Program-made: the position numbers and the translations under genes
Origin: Aminithiophilus ramosus
GTDB lineage: Bacteria; Synergistota; Synergistia; Synergistales; Aminithiophilaceae
Direction: 5' to 3'
Assembly (NCBI RefSeq): GCF_018069705.1
Contig: NZ_CP072943.1
Span: forward strand, 2,859,668 to 2,923,667
DNA length: 64,000 nt
Notes under the pieces: model-generated
Seen by the model: the letters and a program-made list of their open reading frames with translations, nothing else
Databases searched by the model: none
Told to the model about the DNA's origin: nothing
Shown: positions 16,777-24,849 of the stretch, in pieces
Layout: each line of letters starts with the position of its first letter
How positions within the stretch are numbered: position 1 is the stretch's first letter

Positions 16777-18063
16777 TCAACCCCTGCGGAAAAGCTCGAC
16801 GAGCCCCATACTCGTGGCCGGCACGAAGGTCAGAAGGAGAAGGCAGGCCACCATGGCCAGGACGAAGGGAACGATGTCCCGCGAGATCCCCTCGATCGAC
16901 TCGTCGGAGATGGCCGAGGCCACGAAGAGGTTGATCCCGTAGGGCGGCGTGATGAAGCCCACGGCCAGGTTGACGGTGATGATGAGGCCGAACTGGACGG
17001 GATCGATGCCGAGCTGGGTCACGACGGGCAGAAGGATCGGCGTGAGGATGATGACGGCGGCAATGTTGTCGACGAAGCAGCCGATGATGAGGAGAAAGGC
17101 GTTGATGATGAGGAGCGTCACCACCGGACTGGAAGAGATCCCCATGAGCCAGGCCCCCATCTTGGCGGGGATCTGGGCCATGGAGAGGTAGGCGGCGAAG
17201 GCCATGGACAGGCCGATCATGAACGAGGTGGCCCCGTTGACGAGGACCGAATCCTTCAGGGCCTCGTAGAGGGTGCGGAAGTCGAGCTCGCGGTAGACGA
17301 AGCGGCCGATGAGGACCGAGTAGACGACGGCCACGACGGCCGCCTCTGTGGGCGTGAAGACGCCGCCGTAGATGCCCCCGAGGATGATGAAGGGGACGAT
17401 GAGGGCCCAGATGGCCTCCCGGAAGGCCCGGACCACCTTGGCCAGCGACGGCCTTTCGGCGGAGCTCAGGTAGTGCCGTTTCCTGGCGACGAGGAAGCAG
17501 ACCGCCATCAGAGAAAGGCCGATGAGGATACCGGGGACGATGCCGGCTATGAAAAGCTCGCCGACGGAGGTTCCCGAGACGACGGCGTAGATGACGAAGG
17601 GAATCGACGGCGGGATGATGACGCCGATCGTCCCCGACGCGGCCGTGACGGCCGCCGCGAAGGAGCCGTGATAGCCGCGCTCCCTCATGGCGGGAATCAT
17701 GAAGGAGCCGATGGCCGAGACCGTCGCCGGCCCCGATCCGGAGATGGCCGCGAAGAACATGCAGGCCAGGACGGTCACCATGGCCAGGCCGCCGACGATG
17801 AAGCCGACGAGGGCGTCGGCCAGGGCCACGAGCCTCTTGGAGATGCCGCCGTAGCTCATGAGCGCCCCGGCAAGGATGAAGAAGGGAATGGCCAGGAGGG
17901 GGAAGGAGTCGAGGGCCGAAAAGGACTTCTGGGCCACGATGACGAGGGGGATCCGCGTCGTCAGGGCCAGGGAGATGGCCGTGGCGATCCCCAGGGTGAT
18001 GCCGATGGGAATCGACAGGGCGATGAGGATGATGAGAAGGCCGAACAGGATGAGGGCTTCCAC
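16777..18063 (-). CDS. TRAP transporter large permease (DctM)
   Basis: 428 residues, about 12 membrane segments, with the usual motifs SGSGPATVSAIG, GVIIPPSIPFVIYA and GFITPPYGINLFVASA. This is the ion-coupled translocation subunit of the second TRAP system. It ends the operon that starts with the 2-hydroxyacid dehydrogenase gene at 22432, and follows the DctQ gene by 2 bases. Confidence 0.95.
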   Translation of the reverse strand: MEALILFGLLIILIALSIPIGITLGIATAISLALTTRIPLVIVAQKSFSALDSFPLLAIPFFILAGALMSYGGISKRLVALADALVGFIVGGLAMVTVLACMFFAAISGSGPATVSAIGSFMIPAMRERGYHGSFAAAVTAASGTIGVIIPPSIPFVIYAVVSGTSVGELFIAGIVPGILIGLSLMAVCFLVARKRHYLSSAERPSLAKVVRAFREAIWALIVPFIILGGIYGGVFTPTEAAVVAVVYSVLIGRFVYRELDFRTLYEALKDSVLVNGATSFMIGLSMAFAAYLSMAQIPAKMGAWLMGISSSPVVTLLIINAFLLIIGCFVDNIAAVIILTPILLPVVTQLGIDPVQFGLIITVNLAVGFITPPYGINLFVASAISDESIEGISRDIVPFVLAMVACLLLLTFVPATSMGLVELFRRG

Positions 18064-18065
18064 GG

Positions 18066-18542
18066 CTAAACCGCCTCCTCTTCGAGACGCCTGAGGACGA
18101 GCCGGACCTCGCCGACGAGCCTCAAGGCCATCATGGCGCAGCCGACGGGCACGGAGGCATAGGCCCAGGAGATGGGGATCCTCATGGCCGCGCTGAGCTG
18201 CCCCGTCCTGACGAGGAAGAGGGTCATCCGGCTGCCCTGGTAGGCGAGGAAGAGGCTGAAGGCGAACCAGACGACGAGGACGAACAGCTCGAAACGGACC
18301 CGGTTCCTGCCCCGGAACCGGTCGGCCACCATCTCGACCCGGAGGTGGCGGCGCTGCCTCACGGCGTAGCTCGCCCCGAGCCAGGTCTGCCAGAGGAAGA
18401 TGTAGCGGGCCAGCTCTTCGCTCCAGGAGAGGGAGTTGTGGAAGACGTAGCGCATCACCACCTGGAAGAAGACGAGGAGGACGTTGAAGGCCATGCTCCC
18501 CACGAGAAGATACTCTTCGGCGTCATTGATTTTTTTCCACAT
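18066..18542 (-). CDS. TRAP transporter small permease (DctQ)
   Basis: 158 residues with four membrane segments, the usual DctQ layout. Typical features are VMRYVFHNSLSWSEELARY (about 29-47) and LGASYAVRQRRHLRVEM. The ATG at 18542 follows AAAGAGG. It lies between the binding-protein gene and the DctM gene, with a hairpin separating it from the binding-protein gene. Confidence 0.92.
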   Translation of the reverse strand: MWKKINDAEEYLLVGSMAFNVLLVFFQVVMRYVFHNSLSWSEELARYIFLWQTWLGASYAVRQRRHLRVEMVADRFRGRNRVRFELFVLVVWFAFSLFLAYQGSRMTLFLVRTGQLSAAMRIPISWAYASVPVGCAMMALRLVGEVRLVLRRLEEEAV

Positions 18543-18569
18543 CGGCAGAACCTCTTTTCCCGGCAGGAG

Positions 18570-18603
18570 GTGCCGGAGCGGGCTTGTGGCCCCGCTCCGG
18601 CAC
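18570..18603 (-). terminator. intercistronic hairpin between dctP and dctQ
   Basis: Perfect 13-bp stem (18570-18582 with 18591-18603) around an 8-base loop, directly after the dctP stop codon. Such a structure would protect or end part of the mRNA and so give more binding protein than permease. Confidence 0.6.
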
Positions 18604-18618
18604 AAAACGAGAGAGGAG

Positions 18619-19623
18619 CTACTCGCTGGCCACCTTCTTGGCCATGTCGACGAGCTCGTCGCCGATTTCGCCGCGGAACCGGTCATAGACGGGCAGGGTG
18701 GCCTCGACGAAGAGGGATTTCTCTCCGTCGGTCAGCTCGTTGATCTCCATGCCCGTCGCTTTGAGGGCCTCGAGGAACTCCTTCTCCTGAACGTCGGCCA
18801 TCTTCCTCTGTTCGAGGCAGTAGTGCCGGGCGGCGTCTTCGACGATCTTCCTCAGATCGTCGGGAAGGCCGTCGAGGAAGGCCTTGTTGGTCACCAGCAT
18901 GGTGGCGCTGAAGACATGTCCCGTCAGGGAGTAGAACTTCTGGACCTCGAAGAACTTGGAGGTGTAGACGAGGACGACGGGGTTCTCCTGGGCGTCGACG
19001 ATCCCCTGCTGAAGGGCCGTGTAGAGCTCGCCGAAGTTCATGGGCGTCGGGTTCGCCCCGAGAAGGCTGAAGAAGGCCATGTGGAGGGGGTTCTCCATGG
19101 TCCGCAGCTTGAGACCCTTAAGGTCTTCGGGGCTGTGGATGGGTCTGCGGCTGTTGGTGATGTGGCGGAAGCCGTTCTCGGCGTAGCCCAGGTTGACCAT
19201 CCCCTTGGGGGGCAGGAGCTCGTTCAGCTTGAGCCCCAGCTCGCCGTCGAGAACCTGGAAGGCCTTCTCCTTGGACTTGAAGAGGAAGGGCAGGTCGAAG
19301 ACCTGGAAGCGCTTCTCGAAACCGGCGATGGCCGACGTGGCGGGGATGGCCATCTCCAGAGTGCCGAGCTGGACCGATTCGATCAGCTCCCGGTCGCCGC
19401 CGAGCTGGGCGTTGGGGTAGAGCTCGACGGCGATCTGTCCCTTCGAGAGTTCCTCGACGTCCTTCTTGAAGACGTCGCGCATGATGATGTGGTCGGACTG
19501 GGTCTCGGGCAGGATGTAGCCGACCTTGAGGATGTACTTGGCCCCGGCGGCGGCGGGCATGGCGGCGACGGCGATGAAGGCGGTCACGAGAAGCAGGCTG
19601 ACGAGAAGTCTCTTGCTGCGCAT
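18619..19623 (-). CDS. TRAP transporter substrate-binding protein (DctP)
   Basis: 334 residues. The signal peptide covers about 1-26 (MRSKRLLVSLLL, then AAMPAAAGA). The mature part has the DctP pattern: KVGYILPETQSDH, ELYPNAQLGGDRELIESVQLG, and NFGELYTALQQGIVDAQENP with the region that orders the carboxylate-binding arginine before it. It binds an organic acid in the periplasm for the DctQM pair downstream. The start at 19623 has a GGGAGG site. The AcnX genes upstream suggest the cargo is a hydroxylated acid or a hydroxyproline-type compound. Confidence 0.93.
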   Translation of the reverse strand: MRSKRLLVSLLLVTAFIAVAAMPAAAGAKYILKVGYILPETQSDHIIMRDVFKKDVEELSKGQIAVELYPNAQLGGDRELIESVQLGTLEMAIPATSAIAGFEKRFQVFDLPFLFKSKEKAFQVLDGELGLKLNELLPPKGMVNLGYAENGFRHITNSRRPIHSPEDLKGLKLRTMENPLHMAFFSLLGANPTPMNFGELYTALQQGIVDAQENPVVLVYTSKFFEVQKFYSLTGHVFSATMLVTNKAFLDGLPDDLRKIVEDAARHYCLEQRKMADVQEKEFLEALKATGMEINELTDGEKSLFVEATLPVYDRFRGEIGDELVDMAKKVASE

Positions 19624-19761
19624 AACATTCCCTCCCTGTTTTCTCTCGGTCAGGTCCCGCGAGGGACCTCTTCGGCGAGACGACGCGGCGGACGGACTCA
19701 CGACCTCAAAAGAGACGGACCACCTCCTCCGTTCACCCCTGCGGGGCCCGGCGGTTCTTTT

Positions 19762-20184
19762 TCAGGAGGACTTGCGGACGACGATCTCCTCCCTGTCGGC
19801 GTCGACGCGGACCCAGTCGCCGTCGGCGATGGCCTCGAAAGGATCGACCTCCATGCGGTCCACCATGGGCTCGTCGACGACGACAGAGGACGAGACCAGG
19901 ACGGGCTCCGTGTCGGCGACGATGATGGCCTTGGGCAGAGTGCCCTTCACCGAAAGCTGGTAGAAGCCGTCGACCTGGACGACGGAGCTGCCCTTGCCCG
20001 ACTTGAGCACCAGGATCTTGCCGGCGATGCTCCTCCCCTGGAGGGGGTGGCCCTTCTCGATGACCGTCCCCGTCTCGGGATCGCAGAGGTAGAAGCACAT
20101 CGCCTCGGGCGAGACGATGGCCTCACCCTCGCCGCCGCCGGCGACGATGCGGCGACACCTGAAACGCCTCTCCACCGATTCCAT
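19762..20184 (-). CDS. aconitase X small subunit (AcnX swivel domain, DUF126)
   Basis: 140 residues, the usual size. It has the swivel-domain pattern: FRCRRIVAGGGEGEAIVS at the N-terminus and DPETGTVIEKGHPLQGRSIAGKIL (positions about 34-57) with the conserved G-x-S-x-A-G-K. The AcnX enzymes are dehydratases of the aconitase superfamily; bacterial two-subunit forms act on cis-3-hydroxy-L-proline, and archaeal ones on phosphomevalonate. It begins on the last base of the large-subunit stop (TGATG), so translation is coupled. Confidence 0.9.
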   Translation of the reverse strand: MESVERRFRCRRIVAGGGEGEAIVSPEAMCFYLCDPETGTVIEKGHPLQGRSIAGKILVLKSGKGSSVVQVDGFYQLSVKGTLPKAIIVADTEPVLVSSSVVVDEPMVDRMEVDPFEAIADGDWVRVDADREEIVVRKSS

Positions 20185-21404
20185 CACTGAACCTCTCCCT
20201 TCACGGCCGCCTCGACGCACTCCGCAAGACGGCGGACGACGAAGGGCTGGCCCCGGCGCTCCCGGTAGTACATGCACTTGGGCGAATCGGTGACGCCCAG
20301 CCCCCCCTCGAAACTCTTCCAGCAGGGCTCGTCGATGCAGGTATCGGGGACCAGACGGACTCCGGCCTCCTCGAGGCGACGGCGCTCGCCGGAGCGCTCG
20401 GCCAGTTCGAGGGCGTCGAAGGAGGTGAGGACCCAGAAGGCCACGCCGTCGCGGACCTTCCTGCCCCGCATGAGGACCTCCAGCTCGCGGATCTGGTCGT
20501 GGCTGTAGTGGGGACAGCCGAGCATGACGAGGTTGATCGGCCCCCCCTCTTCGGAGAGCTCCTCCTCCTTGGCCTTCAGGTCGGCCATAACGATCGGACG
20601 CGACGAGGCGGGGACGGGATTTCCGCCGAAGGCGGCCTCGAGCGTCGGCGCCTCGGGCGTGACGCCGACGATGTGGTACATGGCGACGGCGCCGCTGGTG
20701 TTCAGTTCCGCCCCGAGGTAGAGGAGGGCCTCCGGCGAGGGACGGCGCGGCATGTGGCGGAAGCGCAGGACGGGGACGGCGCTCCCGGCGAACTCGCCGA
20801 TGCACCAGCCCAGAAGGCCCCAGTCGTAGGGCTCCTCGGGCCAGAAATCGACGTCGACGAGCAGGGTACCCCGGCGGTTCTCCTCGAAGTGGAGGCCGTA
20901 GAGGGGCGTCTTGCCCGTCACGGCCGCAGCCAGGGCGCTCACCGAGGACTCCCGGCTCGACCGGGCCCCCAGGACGGAGTTGACGTAGGGCGTGGCGCTC
21001 GACTCGGAGAAGGCCACGTGCTCGCCGAAGGAGGGAACGTTTCCGGCCAGCTCGGGCGTGCAGCAGAAGGTGAGCCTGGCCCCGATCCGGCGGTAGACGT
21101 CGATCGTCCTCAAAGCCAGATCGAGCTCGGCCTGGCTCACGCCGTAATGGTTCGTCAGGTTTCGGACGTCCCAGCAGGGGTTCGTCGTCGGCGTCACCCT
21201 GCAGACGGCGCCGCCGTTCACGAGGAGCTCGCACCAGTAGGTGTCCCCCTCCTGACCGCTGAGGGCGACGTGGGCCCGGGAGACGTCGATCATGCGCTCG
21301 GCGTCGAAGGCCTTGCCCAGGGCGACCTGGAGCTCCATCGCCTTCTGGACGCCCGGCCCGCAGGAACCGTCGAGCATTCGTTTTTCATCGTCGCTGAGAA
21401 TCAT
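20184..21404 (-). CDS. aconitase X large subunit (AcnX catalytic domain, DUF521)
   Basis: 406 residues. It holds the catalytic part of the enzyme with conserved cysteines that bind an iron-sulfur cluster. C77 is in NPCWD, C114-C115 in LTFCCTPE, and C297 in LGCPHYS. Other family signatures are FSESSATPYVNSVLGARSSR and the C-terminal DSPKCMYY. With the small subunit it forms a hydro-lyase; cis-3-hydroxy-L-proline is the best-known bacterial substrate, but this operon has no proline-specific enzyme to confirm it. The ATG has a perfect AAGGAGG site. Confidence 0.92.
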   Translation of the reverse strand: MILSDDEKRMLDGSCGPGVQKAMELQVALGKAFDAERMIDVSRAHVALSGQEGDTYWCELLVNGGAVCRVTPTTNPCWDVRNLTNHYGVSQAELDLALRTIDVYRRIGARLTFCCTPELAGNVPSFGEHVAFSESSATPYVNSVLGARSSRESSVSALAAAVTGKTPLYGLHFEENRRGTLLVDVDFWPEEPYDWGLLGWCIGEFAGSAVPVLRFRHMPRRPSPEALLYLGAELNTSGAVAMYHIVGVTPEAPTLEAAFGGNPVPASSRPIVMADLKAKEEELSEEGGPINLVMLGCPHYSHDQIRELEVLMRGRKVRDGVAFWVLTSFDALELAERSGERRRLEEAGVRLVPDTCIDEPCWKSFEGGLGVTDSPKCMYYRERRGQPFVVRRLAECVEAAVKGEVQ

Positions 21405-21457
21405 CGCAGAGGCCTCCTTGAAGATAGACGTGTCCGGAAAAAGGGACGAAAAAGCCG

Positions 21458-22432
21458 TCACTTCGAATCGACGCGATCCCGGACGGGCCGTCCCTGAAGG
21501 ACGTCGATGACGTTCTCCGTCGCCCGCCGCCTCAACTCGCCGAAGGACTGTTCGGAAAGGTAGGAGATGTGGGGCGTCACCAGGATCGGGGGACAGTGGA
21601 AGACGGGATCGGAAAGGCAGGGCGGCTCGCGGCGGACGACGTCCAGAGAGGCCCCGGCCAGACGGCCTCCGTTCACGGCGTCGACGAGGGCCTCCTCGTC
21701 GACGATGGCGCCCCGGGCCGTGTTGATGACGTAGGCCGTCGGCTTCATCAGGGCGAGGGCGGCGCCGTCGATCATCCCCTCCGTCTCGGCCGTCAGCTTG
21801 GCGTTGACGCTGAGAAAATCGGCCTGGCGGAACCCCTCCTCCCAGGCGACGGGAAGAACGCCGAGCGACTCGAAACGGGAGGGCTCCACGTAAGGATCGA
21901 AGGCCAGAACGTCCATGCCCAGGGCCTTGGCCTTGCGGGCCACGGTGCCGCCGATGCGCCCCAGACCGACGACGAAGAGGGTCGACCCGGCGATGCGCCT
22001 CACGGGATCCTTCACGGCCGGAGCCCCCCAGAGTCCCGCCTCCAGGGCCGGACCGTAGGCGGTGATCTTTTTGTTGGCGTGGTAGATGGAGGCGATCACG
22101 TGGTCCGAAACGTCCTCGACGCAGTAGCCGGGGACGAAGGTGACCTCGATCCCCCTCTCGCGGGCCGCCCGGTAATCGACGCGGTCGTAGCCGCCGCCGA
22201 AGACGGAGAGGATCCGGCAGCGGTCGAGGCGCTCGATCGTCTCCCGGGGCATGTCGACGTACACCTGACAGAGAATCCCCTCGGCCTCGGAGCCGAAGGC
22301 GTCGAGATCGGCCCCGTAGTCGTTGCCCGAGAAGCGAAGGTCGCAGCCGGGAAAGGCCTTTTCGAGAAGGGCCTTTTCGACGTCGTAATCGGGCCACTCT
22401 TCGTCGATGATCCAGATCAAGGGTTTGCTCAT
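21458..22432 (-). CDS. D-isomer-specific 2-hydroxyacid dehydrogenase
   Basis: 324 residues. The NAD-binding loop is GLGRIGG (156-162). The conserved INTARGAIVDEEALVDAV carries the catalytic arginine, and PHISYLS the catalytic histidine. It interconverts a 2-hydroxy acid and a 2-keto acid using NAD(H). As the first structural gene of the operon, ahead of AcnX and TRAP genes, it may reduce or oxidise the product of the dehydratase. The start at 22432 follows GGGAGGA; the in-frame extension upstream runs through the operator and is not used. Confidence 0.9.
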   Translation of the reverse strand: MSKPLIWIIDEEWPDYDVEKALLEKAFPGCDLRFSGNDYGADLDAFGSEAEGILCQVYVDMPRETIERLDRCRILSVFGGGYDRVDYRAARERGIEVTFVPGYCVEDVSDHVIASIYHANKKITAYGPALEAGLWGAPAVKDPVRRIAGSTLFVVGLGRIGGTVARKAKALGMDVLAFDPYVEPSRFESLGVLPVAWEEGFRQADFLSVNAKLTAETEGMIDGAALALMKPTAYVINTARGAIVDEEALVDAVNGGRLAGASLDVVRREPPCLSDPVFHCPPILVTPHISYLSEQSFGELRRRATENVIDVLQGRPVRDRVDSK

Positions 22433-22484
22433 CGCGATGCGTCCTCCCATCGTCCTGGCGTCGCCGCACAGGGGATACTTTTGA

Positions 22485-22502
22485 AATACTGCCGGTATAC
22501 CG
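22485..22502 (-). promoter_or_regulatory. putative GntR/FCD operator in front of the TRAP-AcnX operon
   Basis: Contains a 10-bp palindrome (CGGTATACCG, 22493-22502), the kind of GTATAC core bound by FCD-type GntR repressors. On the plus strand the site reads AATACTGCCGGTATAC, matching 12 of 16 positions of a site that overlaps the gntR promoter (23205-23220). It lies about 55 bases before the dehydrogenase start, so it could control the structural genes. Confidence 0.6.
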
Positions 22503-22519
22503 ACGGAGCGCAAAAAAAT

Positions 22520-23179
22520 TTAGGGCTTGAGGTACCGTTCGAAGATGTAGCGTTCGCTCTGGCGGATGTGCCGCGTCAGAAGCTCGTGGAGGACCTCCTC
22601 GTCGCGGTTGCGGAGGGCCTCCAGAATCTCCAGGTGCTGGCCGACGCTGTTGCGGGCGTCGGCCAGGGAACGGGCCGAGAGAAGCTGAAAGCGCTGGATC
22701 TGACTGAAAAAGGTCTCCAGGATCTGGCGCAGTCTGCCGTTGGCCGTCCTGGCGACGATGAGGGAATGAAACCTGCCGTCGAGATCGTTCAGCTCTCCCC
22801 AGGGCGCCGTCTCTCCCGCCTCGATCTTTTCCAGCAGGGCCTTCCAGCCCGCCTGAAGTTCGTCGATCTCCCCTTCGGTGATCCGGTGAACGGCCGAACG
22901 GGCCGCCAGAGGCTCCAGGTGGACGCGGATCTCGTAGATCTCCTTCACGTCCTCCAGGGAGATTTCGGCGACGAAGGCCCCCTTCCCCGGGACGAGGCGG
23001 ACGAAGCCCTCCCGTTCGAGCTGACGCAGGACCTCCCGGACGGGCGTCCGGCTGATGTCGAGCTCCTGGGCCAGGCGGTTTTCGCTGAGAGGCTCCCCCT
23101 CGTGGAAGCGGTTTTTCAAAATGGCCTCTTTGATCCATTCGTAGGCCTTGACGGAAAGGCGGGGGTCTTTTTTCTGCAT
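22520..23179 (-). CDS. GntR-family regulator with FCD domain
   Basis: 219 residues. A winged helix-turn-helix (about 9-76, with RLAQELDISRTPVREVLRQL) is followed by an all-helical FCD ligand domain with its acidic and histidine metal site. These proteins repress catabolic genes until a carboxylic acid ligand binds. The gene is directly upstream of the dehydrogenase-AcnX-TRAP operon on the same strand. Two similar sequence motifs lie at its own promoter and before the operon, so it probably controls both. The MQKK start has GAGGAGG upstream; a longer frame starting at 23263 would overlap the promoter. Confidence 0.88.
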   Translation of the reverse strand: MQKKDPRLSVKAYEWIKEAILKNRFHEGEPLSENRLAQELDISRTPVREVLRQLEREGFVRLVPGKGAFVAEISLEDVKEIYEIRVHLEPLAARSAVHRITEGEIDELQAGWKALLEKIEAGETAPWGELNDLDGRFHSLIVARTANGRLRQILETFFSQIQRFQLLSARSLADARNSVGQHLEILEALRNRDEEVLHELLTRHIRQSERYIFERYLKP

Positions 23180-23204
23180 CGAAACGGAAGGCCTCCTCGG
23201 CTTG

Positions 23205-23242
23205 AATACTGACAAAATACACTCTGGATTCTGATCTGTCAA
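23205..23242 (-). promoter_or_regulatory. gntR promoter with overlapping operator
   Basis: Minus-strand -35 TTGACA (23237-23242), 17-base spacer, -10 TATTTT (23214-23219). The motif AATACTGACAAAATAC (plus strand, 23205-23220) covers the -10 and resembles the operator at 22485-22500, which suggests autoregulation. Confidence 0.65.
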
Positions 23243-23624
23243 TCTTGAGCGCCTTTCAGACAACGGTCCGATCCGATGACAGGAAAGAGGACCGACAGCA
23301 AACGCCTCGGGAGGCGACGGGAATACCCCTCGGAAGCCCTCTGTCGTCGGCTCCCGGCCAAAGGGAGACCTTCCCGGCGGAGCCGACTCGTGCCTGCCAT
23401 GCCGATGACGGGAAAGCCCCTTGGGACCGACAGACTCCCGGAAGAGAAAGGAGTCCCTCCGCCGGAAGTTCCTCCCGTCTCCGCCCCCCGGGAGAGAGTC
23501 GGAACGGAAAAAGAGCCGCCTCGAGGCCGGCTCTTTTTCCGCGATTCTTTCACCCTTTCCGCCCCTCCGGGCTCTGAAAGGGCCTCGAAGACCTCCGGTA
23601 AGGAGGAGAGGAAACCGTTCCGCG
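23243..23624. other. gap between gntR promoter and patB
   Basis: About 380 bases with no credible gene. It holds the patB terminator at 23506-23540 and otherwise GC-rich non-coding sequence. The open frames that cross it lack ribosome sites. Confidence 0.6.
23506..23540. terminator. rho-independent terminator of patB
   Basis: A 13-bp stem (23506-23518 with 23528-23540), with A5 on one side and T5 on the other, so it works in either direction. It follows the minus-strand patB stop by about 85 bases. Confidence 0.85.
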
Positions 23625-24800
23625 TCAGCGGGGAAGCGCCCTGACGGCCCTTTCGATCCGCCTCAGCGCCTCTTCCAGCGTCGACCGGGGACAGGCGAGG
23701 ACGAGACGCTCGAAACCCGCTCCGGCGGGGCCGAAGATGTGCCCCTCGTCCAGCCAGACCCGGGCATCGTGAAGCATGAGGGCCTCCAGTTCCGAGGCCG
23801 ACAGCCCCAGCTCCCGGCAGTCGACCCAGGCCAGGTAGGTCCCCTCGGGTTCGATGAGGCGGAGCTCGGGGAGACGTTCGGCCAGGAAGGAGCGCAGAAA
23901 GGCGATGTTCCCCTCGATGTAGCGGAGGAGATCTTCGAGCCAGGCCTCGCCGTGGAGGTAGGCCGCCTCGGCGGCGACTTGGGCGAAGACGTTGGGCCTC
24001 TTGAGCCCCAGGGCGAACATGTGGTCGCGGAAGCGCTCTCTCCGGCTCTCGTCGGCGAGGATGACCGTCGAGTACTGGAGACCGGCCAGGTTGAAGGTCT
24101 TGCTGGGGGCGACGCAGAGGGCCGACGAGGCGGCAAAGGCCTCTCCCAGGGAGGCGAAGGGGATCTGACGGTTCGGCGCGTAGACGAGGTCGCCGTGGAT
24201 CTCGTCGGCGATGATGAAAAGGCCGTGACGGAAGGCGATCTCCCCCAGGCGGCGCAGCTCCTCCTCGGTCCAGACGCGGCCCACCGGATTGTGGGGACTG
24301 CAGAGGACGAGGGCCGTCGTCTGCGGATCGGCGGCCTTGCGCTCGAGGTCGTCGAAGTCCATGACGTAGCGCTCTCCGTCGAAGACGAGGGGATTCTCGA
24401 CGATGTGGCGGCCGTTGCGCTTCACGCAGTCGTAGAAGGGGTAGTAGACGGGCGTCTGAAGGATGACGCCCTCGCCGGGAAGGGTGAAGAGGCCGATGAG
24501 GAGGCTCACGGCGGGAACGACGCCGGGACAGAAGGAAAGCCATTCCGGATCGGGTCGCCACCCCTGGCGGCGGCCCAGCCAGTCGGCCAGGGCCTCGTCG
24601 CAGCGGGGCGCCGGGGCGCCGTAACCGAAGATCCCGTGACGGGCCCTCTCGACGAGGGCCTCCCTCACGGCCGCGGGAGCCTCGAAATCCATGTCGGCCA
24701 CCCAGAGGGGCAGGAGATCGGCCTCGGCCAGATCCCATTTCATCGAACCCGTGCCGCGCCGCTCGATGACGCGGTCGAAGACGCTGTCGTGCAGATCCAC
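23625..24800 (-). CDS. patB: MalY/PatB-type PLP enzyme (cystathionine beta-lyase or aminotransferase)
   Basis: 391 residues, fold-type I PLP enzyme. Family signatures are PLWVADMDFEAP near residue 31, SPHNPVGRVW, ADEIHGDLVY, and the PLP lysine K234 in APSKTFNLAGLQ. PatB/MalY proteins cleave cystathionine, cysteine or similar C-S bonds, releasing thiol and ammonia; some act as aminotransferases. AGGAGGA lies about 11 bases before the ATG. It stands alone, terminated by a strong hairpin. Confidence 0.88.
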   Translation of the reverse strand: MDLHDSVFDRVIERRGTGSMKWDLAEADLLPLWVADMDFEAPAAVREALVERARHGIFGYGAPAPRCDEALADWLGRRQGWRPDPEWLSFCPGVVPAVSLLIGLFTLPGEGVILQTPVYYPFYDCVKRNGRHIVENPLVFDGERYVMDFDDLERKAADPQTTALVLCSPHNPVGRVWTEEELRRLGEIAFRHGLFIIADEIHGDLVYAPNRQIPFASLGEAFAASSALCVAPSKTFNLAGLQYSTVILADESRRERFRDHMFALGLKRPNVFAQVAAEAAYLHGEAWLEDLLRYIEGNIAFLRSFLAERLPELRLIEPEGTYLAWVDCRELGLSASELEALMLHDARVWLDEGHIFGPAGAGFERLVLACPRSTLEEALRRIERAVRALPR

Positions 24801-24849
24801 AACAATTCCTCCTCAGCAGAAAGACGGATCGGAAGACGGGGCCCGAAGG

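Noticed and set aside
20184-23222. 1012-codon minus-strand frame as one giant AcnX fusion
   Set aside because: Only the last 406 codons are AcnX; the rest overlaps the dehydrogenase and regulator in another frame and has no conserved features.
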